Below are positions 44,194 to 55,147 of a stretch of 64,000 bases of DNA, piece by piece. Origin of the DNA: Thioclava sp. ES.031 (lineage in GTDB: Bacteria; Pseudomonadota; Alphaproteobacteria; Rhodobacterales; Rhodobacteraceae); the NCBI RefSeq assembly GCF_002563775.1, contig NZ_PDJO01000001.1, positions 1,312,001-1,376,000 on the forward strand, given 5' to 3'. Made by a program: the position numbers and the translations under genes. Below the pieces are notes generated by a model that saw nothing but the letters and a program-made list of their open reading frames with translations, ran no database searches and was not told where the DNA came from. Positions within the stretch are counted from its first letter, which is position 1. Each line of letters begins with the position of its first letter.

Positions 44194-44784
44194 ATGACCC
44201 GCAAGTTCAACATCATTCTGTCGACGACCGCTCTTGCCGCTTCGCTTTCGCTCGGCGCCGTTGCCAGTTCTGCAAGTGGCGTGACCCAGGGCGGCAACGC
44301 TGAAAACGGCCAATACGGCCTGATCGACTACAAGATGCAGATCGTGCCGAATGACCAGACCTCGGACGGCACGCCGCCCGCGGTCAACGTCACCACCGGG
44401 AGCGACGTGAACAACACTGCCGGTATCGCTGGCAAGAAAGTCGGCGCTGCATCGACTGACCAGACCTCGAACGGCGAAGACTCGATCCCGGCCGAGAACC
44501 AGCTGAAGAAACAGGCCGGTATCGTCGGCAACGAAGTCCAGACCGGCGTCGATGATGCCGTCGTGTCCTCGGATGGCGCTGCGGTCGGCACGATCGAGAA
44601 AGTCATGAACATGGGCGACAGCGACGAAGTCTATGTCCGCACCGACGACACGCTCGACACGACCGTTTCGATGTTCAAGATCACCGTTCCGGCCTCTGAA
44701 GTCGGCTCGGGCGAGCTGACGCTGAATGCGAGCCTGTCGGACATTCTCTCGACGCTCGAAAAGCAGCAAGACCAGAAGTCGTAA
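44194..44784 (+). CDS. Exported protein, possible PRC-barrel-like domain
   Basis: The 196-aa product has a clear Sec signal peptide (about residues 1-25, LSTTALAASLSLGAVASSA). The middle is acidic and Asn/Thr/Ser-rich with a repeated DQTSDG/DQTSNG motif near residues 50 and 90. The C-terminal part (about 128-180, GAAVGTIEKVMNMGDSDEVYVRTDD) looks like a PRC-barrel. The start at 44194 follows AACGAGGAG. It interrupts the usual mraY-murD order and is bounded by terminators on both sides, so it is an independent unit. Its function is unknown. Confidence 0.75.
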   Translation: MTRKFNIILSTTALAASLSLGAVASSASGVTQGGNAENGQYGLIDYKMQIVPNDQTSDGTPPAVNVTTGSDVNNTAGIAGKKVGAASTDQTSNGEDSIPAENQLKKQAGIVGNEVQTGVDDAVVSSDGAAVGTIEKVMNMGDSDEVYVRTDDTLDTTVSMFKITVPASEVGSGELTLNASLSDILSTLEKQQDQKS

Positions 44785-44813
44785 TCTAGCGATCTTTCCT
44801 AGAAGACCCTTTT

Positions 44814-44852
44814 CGGCGCGCACGGTTCCTCCCCTGCGTGCGCGCCGTTTTT
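44814..44852 (+). terminator. Terminator after the exported protein gene
   Basis: A perfect 11-bp stem CGGCGCGCACG/CGTGCGCGCCG is followed by TTTTT. Confidence 0.9.
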
Positions 44853-44890
44853 GCATGTCCGGCGACTTGCGCGCTGCGTTCCCCCTTTCC

Positions 44891-44919
44891 CCTTCGTATT
44901 GGTTCAAATATCCCGGGGG
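44891..44919 (+). repeat. Dispersed repeat unit
   Basis: CCTTCGTATTGG followed by AAATATCCCGGGGG, then a GGGGGC/GCCCCC palindrome to 44938. It lies upstream of murD. Confidence 0.75.
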
Positions 44920-45027
44920 TACGGGGGCTGGCCCCCGTGACAGGACGGCGTGATAGAACGACGTGATAGAACGACGAAGACGCGAGGCGGCCCCCGCTGC
45001 CCTTGCGCGAGGCGACAGGAGAGACCC

Positions 45028-46425
45028 ATGATCCCGGTGCAGGGCTTTGACGGACAGAAGGTGGCGGTGCTCGGGCTCGGACGCTCGGGTCTGGCGACGG
45101 CGGCCGCGCTGCGCGCAGGCGGGGCCGAGCCGCTGTGCTGGGATGACAGCCCCGAAGGCCGCGCCCGCGCCGAGGAGGCGGGCTATAGCTGCCGCGACCT
45201 GACGCGCCACGGCGCTTTCGAGGAGGTCGCAGCCCTGATCGTCTCGCCCGGTATCCCGCATCTCTATCCCAAGCCCAATCAGGTGATTTCGGCGGCGATG
45301 GAGGCGGGCGTACCCGTCGACAACGATATCGGCCTGTTCTTCGCCTCATGGGCGACCAATGATTTCATGCGCTATGATCAGGCGCCGCGCACGATCTGCG
45401 TCACCGGCTCGAACGGGAAATCCACGACGACGGCGCTGATCCATCACATTCTGGAAGAGGCCGGGCGACCGACGCAGATGGCGGGAAATATCGGGCGCGG
45501 CGTGCTCGATCTGGAGCCTGCCGAGAATGGCGAAGTGGTGGTGCTGGAGCTGTCCTCCTATCAGACCGATCTGGCGCGCGCGCTGACGCCCGACATCGCG
45601 GTCTTCACCAATCTCTCGCCCGACCATCTCGACCGCCACGCAGGCATGGGCGGCTATTTCGCGGCCAAGCGTCGTCTTTTCGCCGAAGGCGGCCCGGATC
45701 GCGCGGTGATCGGTGTCGACGAGCCCGAGGGCGTCTATCTCGCCAATCAGATCATGATGGGTCGTAACGATGACCGGCTGATCCGGGTCTCCTCGGCACG
45801 CAAGCTCGGCGACTGGGGCTGGTCGGTCTACGCGCGCAAAGGGTTCCTCAGCGAATGGCGCAAAGGCAAGCAGGTGGCGTCGATCGACCTGCGTGATGTC
45901 ACCGGGCTGCCCGGCGCGCATAACCACCAGAACGCCTGCGCGGCCTACGCCGCCGTGCGTGCGCTGGGAATTGCGCCGCGCGTGATCGAGCAGGCGTTCC
46001 ATTCCTTCGCCGGTCTTCCGCATCGCAGCCAGACGGTCGCGGAGAAGCGTGGGGTGCGCTGGGTCAACGACTCGAAAGCGACCAACACCGACAGCGCCGC
46101 GAAGGCGCTTCAGGCCTTCCCGAACATCCGCTGGATCGCGGGCGGTCTGGGCAAGGAGGGAGGGGTGGCCTCGCTGTCCGAACATCTCGGTGCGGTGAAG
46201 AAAGCCTATTTCATCGGCCACTCCGCGCGCGATTTCGCGCTGGAACTGGCGGTCGAGCATGAGATTTGCGAGACGATGGAAGCCGCCGTCGCCGCCTGCG
46301 CCCGCGACGCCGAAGAGGGCGACACGGTGCTGCTGGCGCCTGCAGCGGCCAGCTTCGACCAATATCCGAATTTCGAGAAACGCGGCGATCATTTCGCGCA
46401 GCTCGTGGACGCGCTGCCCGGCTGA
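45028..46425 (+). CDS. murD: UDP-MurNAc-L-alanine:D-glutamate ligase MurD
   Basis: The 465-aa Mur ligase adds D-glutamate. The ATP loop is TGSNGKSTT near residue 126, and the [11 protein letters not shown] and LPHRSQTV blocks are MurD-typical. The ATG at 45028 follows CAGGAGAG and gives the usual [21 protein letters not shown] start; the frame upstream to 44950 is not conserved in type. ftsW and murG do not follow within the window, so the cluster stops here. Confidence 0.95.
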   Translation: MIPVQGFDGQKVAVLGLGRSGLATAAALRAGGAEPLCWDDSPEGRARAEEAGYSCRDLTRHGAFEEVAALIVSPGIPHLYPKPNQVISAAMEAGVPVDNDIGLFFASWATNDFMRYDQAPRTICVTGSNGKSTTTALIHHILEEAGRPTQMAGNIGRGVLDLEPAENGEVVVLELSSYQTDLARALTPDIAVFTNLSPDHLDRHAGMGGYFAAKRRLFAEGGPDRAVIGVDEPEGVYLANQIMMGRNDDRLIRVSSARKLGDWGWSVYARKGFLSEWRKGKQVASIDLRDVTGLPGAHNHQNACAAYAAVRALGIAPRVIEQAFHSFAGLPHRSQTVAEKRGVRWVNDSKATNTDSAAKALQAFPNIRWIAGGLGKEGGVASLSEHLGAVKKAYFIGHSARDFALELAVEHEICETMEAAVAACARDAEEGDTVLLAPAAASFDQYPNFEKRGDHFAQLVDALPG

Positions 46426-46516
46426 AGCTCCGGCAGGCGCCGGGCCGTCCCCGTCACCCGCGATCGGTAGCCCCGCTCTCGGGTTGCCGCCGATACCGGT
46501 GCTTTTGACGTCGTAT

Positions 46517-46554
46517 CCGAGCCCCGGCCCGTAGGTCGACGGGCTCGGCTTTCT
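46517..46554 (+). terminator. Possible terminator after murD
   Basis: An 8-bp stem CCGAGCCC/GGGCTCGG with a 16-base loop is followed by CTTTCT. The remainder of the 46426-46864 gap contains no gene I can support; the Flp pilin promoter must lie there. Confidence 0.6.
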
Positions 46555-46864
46555 GTCAGGCGCGGCTTATCCGCTTACGCCAAGCCTTCGTAACAAGGCG
46601 AAAACTGCGCCTCGTACGGCCCCCGCGCGCTGAGTCGCTGAGACGGGATGCGCGCAGGCTCACCCCCTCAAACGGTGTATGCGCCGTCCAGATTTCGGCA
46701 TCTCTGACAAGAAATACAACTCGTGATTGTTATTTCGCGACGTTGAACCGATGCCGCGACGTCAAAACGCTCGCAATCTAAATCTTGGCTGCCCGGCTCA
46801 ACAGGGGACACGGGGCCAGATTTACCGCCGGGGTGGGCCGGCATTTCAGAAACGGAGAAAGACT

Positions 46865-47071
46865 ATGAAACTGTTCAAACTCGCTTCGCTGCGCCGTCTC
46901 AAGAATGACGAAGAGGGCGTCACGGTCGTCGAATACGGCATCGCGCTGGCCATCGCTGTGGGCATCGGTGCTGGCATCTACGGGGCACTCGGACAAGGTG
47001 TATTCGATCAATTGGCGAGCGCAGAAACGATTATGACGGGCAACGCAACTACTGCCACGATCGGGCAATAA
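46865..47071 (+). CDS. flp: Flp-family type IVb pilin
   Basis: The 68-aa product is a type IVb prepilin. The leader ends before EEGVTVVEYGIALAIAVGIGAGIYG, in which the Glu and Tyr (VEYG) of the Flp motif are conserved and the hydrophobic helix follows. It should be cleaved by the prepilin peptidase encoded at 56126. The ATG at 46865 follows GGAGAAAG. It is the first gene of the Tad locus, and a hairpin separates it from cpaB. Confidence 0.93.
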   Translation: MKLFKLASLRRLKNDEEGVTVVEYGIALAIAVGIGAGIYGALGQGVFDQLASAETIMTGNATTATIGQ

Positions 47072-47096
47072 TCGCTGCGCAGTCGCGAGCATCAAA

Positions 47097-47119
47097 GGGC
47101 GGCCTAAAGAAGGCCGCCC
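47097..47119 (+). other. Stem-loop between flp and cpaB
   Basis: A perfect 9-bp stem GGGCGGCCT/AGGCCGCCC with an AAAGA loop and no T tail. It more probably stabilises the pilin mRNA or causes partial termination than ends transcription outright. Confidence 0.6.
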
Positions 47120-47153
47120 CCCAAATTCAAACATCGTTTTTAGGGAGAGCGCC

Positions 47154-47960
47154 ATGCGTATCGCATCTTTGCTGACCTTCACTGCAGGACTCGCCGTGGC
47201 AGGTGGCTCGGCTTACCTGGCGCGTGATTTCTTCGAGGCGAAATACAAACGCGAAGTCGCCGCCGAGCGCGAAGGGCTCGTCGAGGTCCTCGCCGCTGCA
47301 CAGAACATTCCCTTCGGCCAGACCATCGAGGCGCAGAAGCTGACGTCGATCTCCTGGCCGAAAGAGGCGCTGCCGCCGGGGGTCTTCACCGATTACGCAG
47401 CCCTCCTGCCCGAAGCGGGTGGAGAGCCGCGCCGCGCCCGCGCCGAGATCGCGCAGGGCGAGCTGATCCTCGCCTCCAAGGTCTCGAATTACGGCGAGAA
47501 GGTCACCATCGTTCAGACCCTCGGCCCGAACAGCCGCGCCATGGCGATCGAGGTCAACGCCACGAGCGGCGTCGGCGGGTTCGTGACCCCGGGCGACCGC
47601 GTCGACGTAATGATGACGCGCGGCAAGAACGAGTCGCTCAAAACCGTGACGATCCTGCAGGACGTTCGCGTCATCGGGGTCGATCAGGAAGCCGATGAGA
47701 AAGTGAAAACCCCGGGCGTGGCGCGCACCGTCACCGTCGAGGTCTCGCCCGATCAGGGCCAGCGCCTCGCGCTGGCGCAGAAGGCGGGCACGCTGAGCCT
47801 GACGCTGCGCACGCTCGACGAGGCCGAGAGCGATCCGCTGCCCTCGATCGGCTTGGCCGATATTCTCAGCGAGCGGTCCTCGAACAAGCTCGAACCCACG
47901 CCCGTGCGCACGGTGACGATCCGGCGCGGCACGGTCGTGACCCAGACGACGATCAAGTGA
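47154..47960 (+). CDS. cpaB: Flp pilus assembly protein CpaB/RcpC
   Basis: The 268-aa product has an N-terminal membrane anchor (about residues 3-22) and a SAF-type domain (LVEVLAAAQNIPFGQTIEAQKLTSISWP) followed by the RcpC core with TPGDRVDVMMTR near residue 144. CpaB works in the periplasm with the outer-membrane secretin. The start follows AGGGAGAG. The secretin gene cpaC, which normally comes next, is absent here. Confidence 0.92.
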   Translation: MRIASLLTFTAGLAVAGGSAYLARDFFEAKYKREVAAEREGLVEVLAAAQNIPFGQTIEAQKLTSISWPKEALPPGVFTDYAALLPEAGGEPRRARAEIAQGELILASKVSNYGEKVTIVQTLGPNSRAMAIEVNATSGVGGFVTPGDRVDVMMTRGKNESLKTVTILQDVRVIGVDQEADEKVKTPGVARTVTVEVSPDQGQRLALAQKAGTLSLTLRTLDEAESDPLPSIGLADILSERSSNKLEPTPVRTVTIRRGTVVTQTTIK

Positions 47961-47972
47961 GGCTCGGGGTCG

Positions 47973-49508
47973 ATGGGGCGCATCCAGAACAGCATCCGAC
48001 GCTTTGCCCGAGAGGAAGACGGGACGATCCTCGTCTTCTTCGGGATGAGCCTCGTGGTGGTGCTCGGTCTGGTCGCGCTCTCATTCGATCTGGGCAGGCT
48101 CGGCAGCACCCGCTCGGAACTGCAATCCTTCGCGGATTCGGTGGCGCTGGCGGCGGCGGGCGAGCTTGACGGCAATTCCGACGCGATCACCCGCGCCGAT
48201 GCGGCTGCCCAACTTATCGTCGATAGCCAGACTTTCGCGACCGGCTCGCAGGTGCTGGGAGCTGCGAACGACGTGACCCTGACCTATCTCAGCGCGCTCC
48301 CGGCAAACGACAATGACGCGACAAACGCGGTCACCACCGATCCGGCGAAGGCCGCCTTCGTGCGCGTCGATGTCGATGAGCGCGAAGTCCAAGGTGTCTT
48401 CGCCGCCGCTTTCACGACGCTCGGCGGCTATGACGCCCTGGACGGCACGGCCACGGCTCAGGCGGTGGCGGGGCTCGAAATTCTCGCCTGCGATGTCACG
48501 CCCTTGATGTTCTGCGTGCCGCCGGGCTTCGATGCGGAAAAGGATATCGGACAGATGATCCTGCTGCGCTCGGGCGGGGGCGGCGATGCCGCTTGGGGAC
48601 CGGGCGATTTCGGGTTCCTCGATCCGAATGGCGCGAAAATCGATGACGAAGGGCCTTGCGCCAAGAAATCCGGCGCGCAGCTCGACGCCTGCCTGCTCGG
48701 CGCGGTCAGCAAGATCACCCAATGCTTCAACCAGCGTGGCGTCGATCTCGAGCCGGGCCAGAAGGAAGGGCGCAACGCGGCGATCTTCAACGTGCGCTTC
48801 GACATGTATCAGTCGATCATGAACGGGCTGAGCAACGATCCCGATTACGCGCCCGCGCCCAATGTCATCAAGGGGATCGTCGCCGCCGATCCGAGCGCCA
48901 AGGACGGCGATGCCACCAAGACCACCGGCAACGGTAAGAACGCCTGCATCAAGGAAAATGAAGAGCTCTCGCCCGACACGGTGGGTCTGCCGCGTGACGA
49001 TTGCTTCATGCCGGGCGCGACCGAGCCCTGCACGCGCTTCGGCGATGGCGACTGGTCGCAGGGCCGCATTACCTACATGCAGACGAATTACGGCATCGAC
49101 ATCACGGCAGAGGGCGCGACGGATCCCTTCGCCGACGCCGACACCCGCTATGACCTTTATCTCGCCGAGATCGCGGCGGCGGCTGGAGGCGACATCCTCT
49201 CGGGACGCGCCGAGACGGGCCTGCCGAGCTGCGCGCCCGCGGCCGCCCCCAATGCCGACCGCCGCGTGCTGATCGTCGCGGGCATCGATTGCAGTGCCGA
49301 GACCGGCACCGAGATCAAGGGCGCGGCCACGAATGTGCCGGTCAAGGAATTCGTCAAAGTCTTCCTCACCGAACCGGTGGGCGAGGACGGATCGACCCCG
49401 CCGACGATGGATATCTGGGGCGAAGTGATCGGGTCCGCCAGCAATGGCGACAAAGAGAAGCTGGGCACGGGCGGCATGGTCCGCGACGTCGTCCAGCTAT
49501 ACCGGTGA
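47973..49508 (+). CDS. tadG: TadG-type pilus assembly protein
   Basis: The 511-aa product begins with a short basic stretch, EEDGTILVFFGMSLVVVLGLVALSFDLGRL (a TadE/TadG-type prepilin-like helix with E15 near the cleavage point), followed by a large Cys-containing periplasmic part. This is typical of TadG minor pseudopilins. Several cysteine pairs after residue 170 suggest disulfide bonds. It is 12 bases after cpaB and directly before two TadE-like genes. Confidence 0.85.
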   Translation: MGRIQNSIRRFAREEDGTILVFFGMSLVVVLGLVALSFDLGRLGSTRSELQSFADSVALAAAGELDGNSDAITRADAAAQLIVDSQTFATGSQVLGAANDVTLTYLSALPANDNDATNAVTTDPAKAAFVRVDVDEREVQGVFAAAFTTLGGYDALDGTATAQAVAGLEILACDVTPLMFCVPPGFDAEKDIGQMILLRSGGGGDAAWGPGDFGFLDPNGAKIDDEGPCAKKSGAQLDACLLGAVSKITQCFNQRGVDLEPGQKEGRNAAIFNVRFDMYQSIMNGLSNDPDYAPAPNVIKGIVAADPSAKDGDATKTTGNGKNACIKENEELSPDTVGLPRDDCFMPGATEPCTRFGDGDWSQGRITYMQTNYGIDITAEGATDPFADADTRYDLYLAEIAAAAGGDILSGRAETGLPSCAPAAAPNADRRVLIVAGIDCSAETGTEIKGAATNVPVKEFVKVFLTEPVGEDGSTPPTMDIWGEVIGSASNGDKEKLGTGGMVRDVVQLYR

Positions 49509-49513
49509 GCGCG

Positions 49514-50023
49514 ATGCGGTGGTTTCGCGCATATCGCCTCCGCGCCCCGCGCCGCATCTGGCGCAACGACGAGGGTGCGCAGCTGGTGGAATTCGCGTTG
49601 GTGCTTCCGCTGATGCTCATCCTCTTCGCGGCGATCATTGAGAGCGGGCGGATGTTTCTTGCCTATCAGACAGTGATCGGCGGCGTGCGCGATGCAAGCC
49701 GTTACCTCGCCCGGATCACTCCGCGCAGCATCTGCGAAACCGGCGGCAGCGTCGATGGTCAGGCGGAAACGCTTGCCGGGATCGTCGGCAATGCGATCAC
49801 TGGCGGCAGCGTTCTGGGGGGCGGGATCACCGTCACGACGGTCGAGCCGAGCCTCGATTGTATCGAAGGCAGCTATCGTTTCGGCGATGCGCCGATCGTC
49901 GAAGTGGCGGCGAATGTCACGATCACCTTCCCCTTCGCCGGTCTCTTCACCCTCATTACACCCACGACGCTCGGCACCGTCACCACGACGATCGCCGACC
50001 AGAACCGGGTCTTTGGCTCATGA
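49514..50023 (+). CDS. tadE: TadE-like minor pseudopilin
   Basis: The 169-aa product has the TadE pattern RNDEGAQLVEFALVLPLMLILFAAIIESGRMF near its start, then a small periplasmic domain with two cysteines. TadE proteins are processed by the prepilin peptidase and needed for Flp pilus assembly. The ATG at 49514 is reported; a GTG at 49505 that overlaps the tadG stop as GTGA is a reasonable alternative. Its end overlaps the next gene. Confidence 0.85.
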   Translation: MRWFRAYRLRAPRRIWRNDEGAQLVEFALVLPLMLILFAAIIESGRMFLAYQTVIGGVRDASRYLARITPRSICETGGSVDGQAETLAGIVGNAITGGSVLGGGITVTTVEPSLDCIEGSYRFGDAPIVEVAANVTITFPFAGLFTLITPTTLGTVTTTIADQNRVFGS

Positions 50024-50670
50024 CCGGGCCGCTCGCATATCACGCGCGCGGGCTGCGCCGCTTCCTGCGCGACGAGGAGGGCGCGACCCTTGTCGAGTTC
50101 ACGCTGGTCTTCGGCCTCTACCTGCTGGTGTTCTTCGGGCTTCTGGATTTCGGACGGCTGGCCTTTCACTACGTGAATATGCAGCGCGGGTTGCAGGTCG
50201 CGGCGCGGCTGGCAGCGGTGCGTCCGGCGGCATGTGCCGGCGTGCCGGAGATGAATGAGCGCGGCGTGACGCCGAAAGACGAGACCGAGCCGCAATTCGG
50301 CACGAATTGCAGCGCCAAGAGCTGGGTCTGCGCGGCGCCTGCCACGGTGAGCTGCTCGGGCGCGACGACGAATGCGACCGTGGCAGAGATCTGGCCGATC
50401 GTCGCCCCGGCGCTGCCCACGGGCTCGACCGCTGCGAACCTGTCCTTCAGCTATTCCTACGATTCCGAACTTGGATTTCTCGGCGGGCCCTATGTGCCGA
50501 TGGTCACCGTCGAATTGCAGAATGTGAGCTTCCAATTCGCGACGCCGCTGGGCGCGCTGGTGGGGCTCGTGACCGGCACTGCCAATGAAGATCTTGATGC
50601 AGATATCGCCTTCCCGAGCATGAGCACGTCGATGCCGGGCGAGGACCTCGCGCAGGGCGCGGGAAGCTAA
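50020..50670 (+). CDS. Second TadE-like (TadE/TadF) minor pseudopilin
   Basis: The 216-aa product has the same TadE-type start (RDEEGATLVEFTLVFGLYLLVFFGLLDFGRL) and a Cys-rich periplasmic domain (AACAG, NCSAKSWVC, VSCSG). It overlaps the previous gene by four bases (ATGA). With TadG this makes three pseudopilin-type proteins in a row. It may fill the TadF role. Confidence 0.85.
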   Translation: MTGPLAYHARGLRRFLRDEEGATLVEFTLVFGLYLLVFFGLLDFGRLAFHYVNMQRGLQVAARLAAVRPAACAGVPEMNERGVTPKDETEPQFGTNCSAKSWVCAAPATVSCSGATTNATVAEIWPIVAPALPTGSTAANLSFSYSYDSELGFLGGPYVPMVTVELQNVSFQFATPLGALVGLVTGTANEDLDADIAFPSMSTSMPGEDLAQGAGS

Positions 50671-50688
50671 AGCAAGGGGAGACATGAA

Positions 50689-51588
50689 ATGACCCGTAGA
50701 ACCAAACCGATATTCCTGGTGCCCGAGCCGAGCGCGCGCGACCTTGCCGCGCCCGCCAAGCGCCGGCTGACCTTCTCTGCCGAGGCCGAGCGTCTGACGC
50801 ATGCGCGGGCGCCCGACGAGGAGGGCCAGGTGATCGCGGTCGCGCGCAGCCGCGGCGGGATCGGGGCCACGATGCTGGCGGTGAACCTCGCCCATCAGCT
50901 GGCGGCCCAAGGGGTGAAGAAAGGTCAGGCGCCGCGTCGCGTCGGGCTGATTGACCTCGATCTGCAATTCGGCATGGTTGCGGGCTTCCTCGATCTCGAT
51001 CCAAGCCCGGCGCTCTACGACATGGCGCGCAGCGGGGCGGTGCCGGACGAGACCTTTCTCGATCAGTCGATCCAGCATTCGAAAGACGGGCTGGAAGTGC
51101 TCTGCGCCCCCGCCGCTTTCGCGCCGCTCGGTGCGCTCGGCGCCGATCAGGTCACCGAACTCATCACGCTGATGCAGGCGCGCTGCGATTACGTCGTCGT
51201 CGATCTGCCGCATGCGCTGATCGACTGGGTCTCGCCGGTGCTGGCGCGCGCGTCCCTGATGTATCTGGTGACGGATCTCGCGGTGCCCTCGCTGCAGCAG
51301 GCACGCCGCCTGATCGATGCCTATCACGAGGAGAACCTCGCGCTGGAGATCGAGGTGGTCGTGAACCATCAAAGCCGTCCGCTGATGCGCTCGCGGGTGC
51401 AGCAGGAGGCGGCGAAGGCGCTCGATCGCGATCTGAGTCACTGGTTGCCCGACGACCCGCGTGCCGCCAAGGAGGCTGCCGAACGCGGCGTGCCTCTTGC
51501 GCGGATCGGGCGGCGCTCTGCGTTGTCGAAAGCGATTGCCGGTCTGGCGAAGGGGCGGCTCGCACAGAGCGCAGCCCGGATGAATTGA
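50689..51588 (+). CDS. cpaE: CpaE/TadZ-like ATPase
   Basis: The 299-aa product belongs to the ParA/MinD-related TadZ/CpaE group that places the Tad machine at the cell pole. The Walker A region is atypical: SRGGIGATMLA near residue 59 in place of KGGxGKT, so it may bind but not normally hydrolyse ATP. The switch motif VDLPH lies near residue 172. The N-terminal receiver-like domain found in many CpaE proteins is absent or very short. It precedes cpaF by 13 bases. Confidence 0.87.
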   Translation: MTRRTKPIFLVPEPSARDLAAPAKRRLTFSAEAERLTHARAPDEEGQVIAVARSRGGIGATMLAVNLAHQLAAQGVKKGQAPRRVGLIDLDLQFGMVAGFLDLDPSPALYDMARSGAVPDETFLDQSIQHSKDGLEVLCAPAAFAPLGALGADQVTELITLMQARCDYVVVDLPHALIDWVSPVLARASLMYLVTDLAVPSLQQARRLIDAYHEENLALEIEVVVNHQSRPLMRSRVQQEAAKALDRDLSHWLPDDPRAAKEAAERGVPLARIGRRSALSKAIAGLAKGRLAQSAARMN

Positions 51589-51601
51589 GGGGGAGCACGA
51601 G

Positions 51602-53032
<1,431 letters not shown>

Positions 53033-53035
53033 GCC

Positions 53036-54007
53036 ATGTGGGAGATCATCGAAAAGGACCTCGCCGCCTATGTCGCCTATAGCGGCATCGCGCTTGGCGT
53101 TCTGCTGGCGCTGACCGGCGGCCTGCACCTGCTCAACCGCACCGAGACCAGCGGTGAGGCGAAAAGCCGCCGGATGAAGATGATCGCGAAGGGGCGCGAC
53201 ACCGAAGAGATGCTCGCCCTGCTCAAGCCCAACCCGCGCAAGGGCTGGATCGCCCGGCTGCCGAAGCGCTTCGACCTGCCGCGCCTGCTGCATCGCGCGG
53301 GCTTCCGGATCGGGCCGGACAAGTTCCTGCTGATCTGCGCCGCGCTTGCGATCGGGAGCTTCGTGCTGGCGCTGGCCCCGTTTGGTCCGCTGCGGGCGGC
53401 CTCTGCGGCCGTGACGATCGGGCTGGTGCTGCCCTTCATGGTTCTGCGCTCGCGGGCGACGCAACGGATGAAAGTGCTGACGAGCCAGCTGCCTGATGCA
53501 CTCGACATGCTGGCGCGGGGCCTGAAGATCGGCCATCCGCTGAATATGTCGATCGGCGCCGTGGCCGAGGAGATGCCCGACCCGATCGGCACCGAATTCG
53601 GCATCATCTTCGATCAGGTGACCTATGGCGAAGACCTGCCCGACGCGGTGCTGGAATTCGCCGAGCGGGTGGGGCTGGAAGACGCCGACTATCTCGCGGC
53701 GAGCATCGGTATCCAGCACGGTACGGGCGGCGATCTCGCCCGCGTGCTCGAAGTGCTGGCGGCGACGACGCGGGGCCGGATTTCGATGCGGCGCAAGATC
53801 CGCGCGATCTCGGCGGAGGGGCGCGCCTCGGCGTGGTTCCTGACCGCGCTGCCGTTCATCATGTTCGGCTTCACCACGCTGATTTCGCCGAATTACTACG
53901 GCGAGGTCGCCGATGAACCGATGTTCCGCTCGATGGCGATCCTCGTCATCACGCTGATCATCCTGAATGCCGTGGTGCTGCGCCGTCTGGTGCAGTTCCG
54001 GATCTGA
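53036..54007 (+). CDS. tadB: Tad inner-membrane platform protein TadB
   Basis: The 323-aa type II secretion F-domain protein has transmembrane helices near residues 14-33, 94-135, 265-283 and 300-318. The central cytoplasmic domain has the conserved LPDALDMLARGLKIGHPL start. TadB and TadC form the platform acted on by CpaF. Confidence 0.93.
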   Translation: MWEIIEKDLAAYVAYSGIALGVLLALTGGLHLLNRTETSGEAKSRRMKMIAKGRDTEEMLALLKPNPRKGWIARLPKRFDLPRLLHRAGFRIGPDKFLLICAALAIGSFVLALAPFGPLRAASAAVTIGLVLPFMVLRSRATQRMKVLTSQLPDALDMLARGLKIGHPLNMSIGAVAEEMPDPIGTEFGIIFDQVTYGEDLPDAVLEFAERVGLEDADYLAASIGIQHGTGGDLARVLEVLAATTRGRISMRRKIRAISAEGRASAWFLTALPFIMFGFTTLISPNYYGEVADEPMFRSMAILVITLIILNAVVLRRLVQFRI

Positions 54008-54023
54008 GCCGGGGAGAGAGACC

Positions 54024-55025
54024 ATGTTGATGACACGGATCGAGGATTTCGCGCTTCGGATGGGCATCGCGCCCGAGACGCTTCTGGCCGCCGGGATCGG
54101 CTTCGGCCTGCTGCTGCTGATCGTCGGACTTCAGGCCGCCTTCCAGCGCGACCGCGCCGCCGAGCGCATCGCGGCCATTGGCGGGGCGAAAACGGGAGGG
54201 CGCACCGAGCATGGCTATCTAAAGGCGCCGGAGGCACGTCCGGGCCAGATCCTGAAGGCCTTCGTGCCCGCCGACCGCCAGACCCGCTCCAAGCTGGAAC
54301 GCAAACTCGCGCAGGCCGGGCTGTCCGGGGCGAGCGCCTTGCGCCGCTTCACCCTGGTTCGGATCGCGCTGGGCGTCGGCCTTCCGGGTATTTTCATGGG
54401 GCTTCTGTTTGCCGCACGCAGCCCCGAGATCGGCCTGCCGATGGGGCTGGATGCCCGTCTCGGAAGCCTGAGCGGAATGGCGACCTATCAGATCCTGACC
54501 GGGCTCGTCGCAGGCGGCTATCTGCTGCCGCTGATGTGGCTCAATGGTCGGATGCGCGAGCGGCGGCTGCGGATCGAAGAGAGCTTCCCGAACGCGCTCG
54601 ATCTGATGCAGGTGGCGATTGAAAGCGGCATGGGGTTCGATGCGGCGATGACCCGCGTGGGCAACGAGCTGGCGGAGACCTCGCCCGAGATTTCCTTCGA
54701 GTTCCTCTCGGTGCAGCGTCAGGTCCAGGCCGGGCGCGAGCGCGAGGCGGCTCTGCGCGACATGGCCGACCGAACCGGGGTCGAGACCGTGCGCGCCTTC
54801 GCCAATGTCGCGAGCCAGTCGCTGCGCTTCGGGGCCTCGATGGCGCAGGCGCTGACCACCTATGCCGCCGATCTGCGCGGCATCCGCGAGATGCGTGCGC
54901 AGGAAAAGGCCAATCGCCTGCCGGTGCAGATGTCCGGGGTTCTGGCGTCGTTAACGCTTCCGGCGCTCATTCTGATCGCGGTCGGGCCCGTGGTGATTCG
55001 TTATGTGATGCACTATTCGCAGTAA
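54024..55025 (+). CDS. tadC: Tad inner-membrane platform protein TadC
   Basis: The 333-aa F-domain protein is paralogous to TadB, with the matching block FPNALDLMQVAIESGMGFDAAM near residue 190 and helices at both ends. The ATG at 54024 follows GGGGAGAGAG; the frame upstream overlaps tadB and is not used. It is the last gene before a 260-base A/T-rich gap. Confidence 0.93.
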   Translation: MLMTRIEDFALRMGIAPETLLAAGIGFGLLLLIVGLQAAFQRDRAAERIAAIGGAKTGGRTEHGYLKAPEARPGQILKAFVPADRQTRSKLERKLAQAGLSGASALRRFTLVRIALGVGLPGIFMGLLFAARSPEIGLPMGLDARLGSLSGMATYQILTGLVAGGYLLPLMWLNGRMRERRLRIEESFPNALDLMQVAIESGMGFDAAMTRVGNELAETSPEISFEFLSVQRQVQAGREREAALRDMADRTGVETVRAFANVASQSLRFGASMAQALTTYAADLRGIREMRAQEKANRLPVQMSGVLASLTLPALILIAVGPVVIRYVMHYSQ

Positions 55026-55147
55026 ATCGAATCGTTTCCAAATCCGCTCTTTTCCCAAGGCATTGTTTACGGACAATATTTTAGGCCGAAATGTCGACTT
55101 AAATGCCGAATATGCAACCTTTGTTTGCAGCGGGTATCAATAGAATC

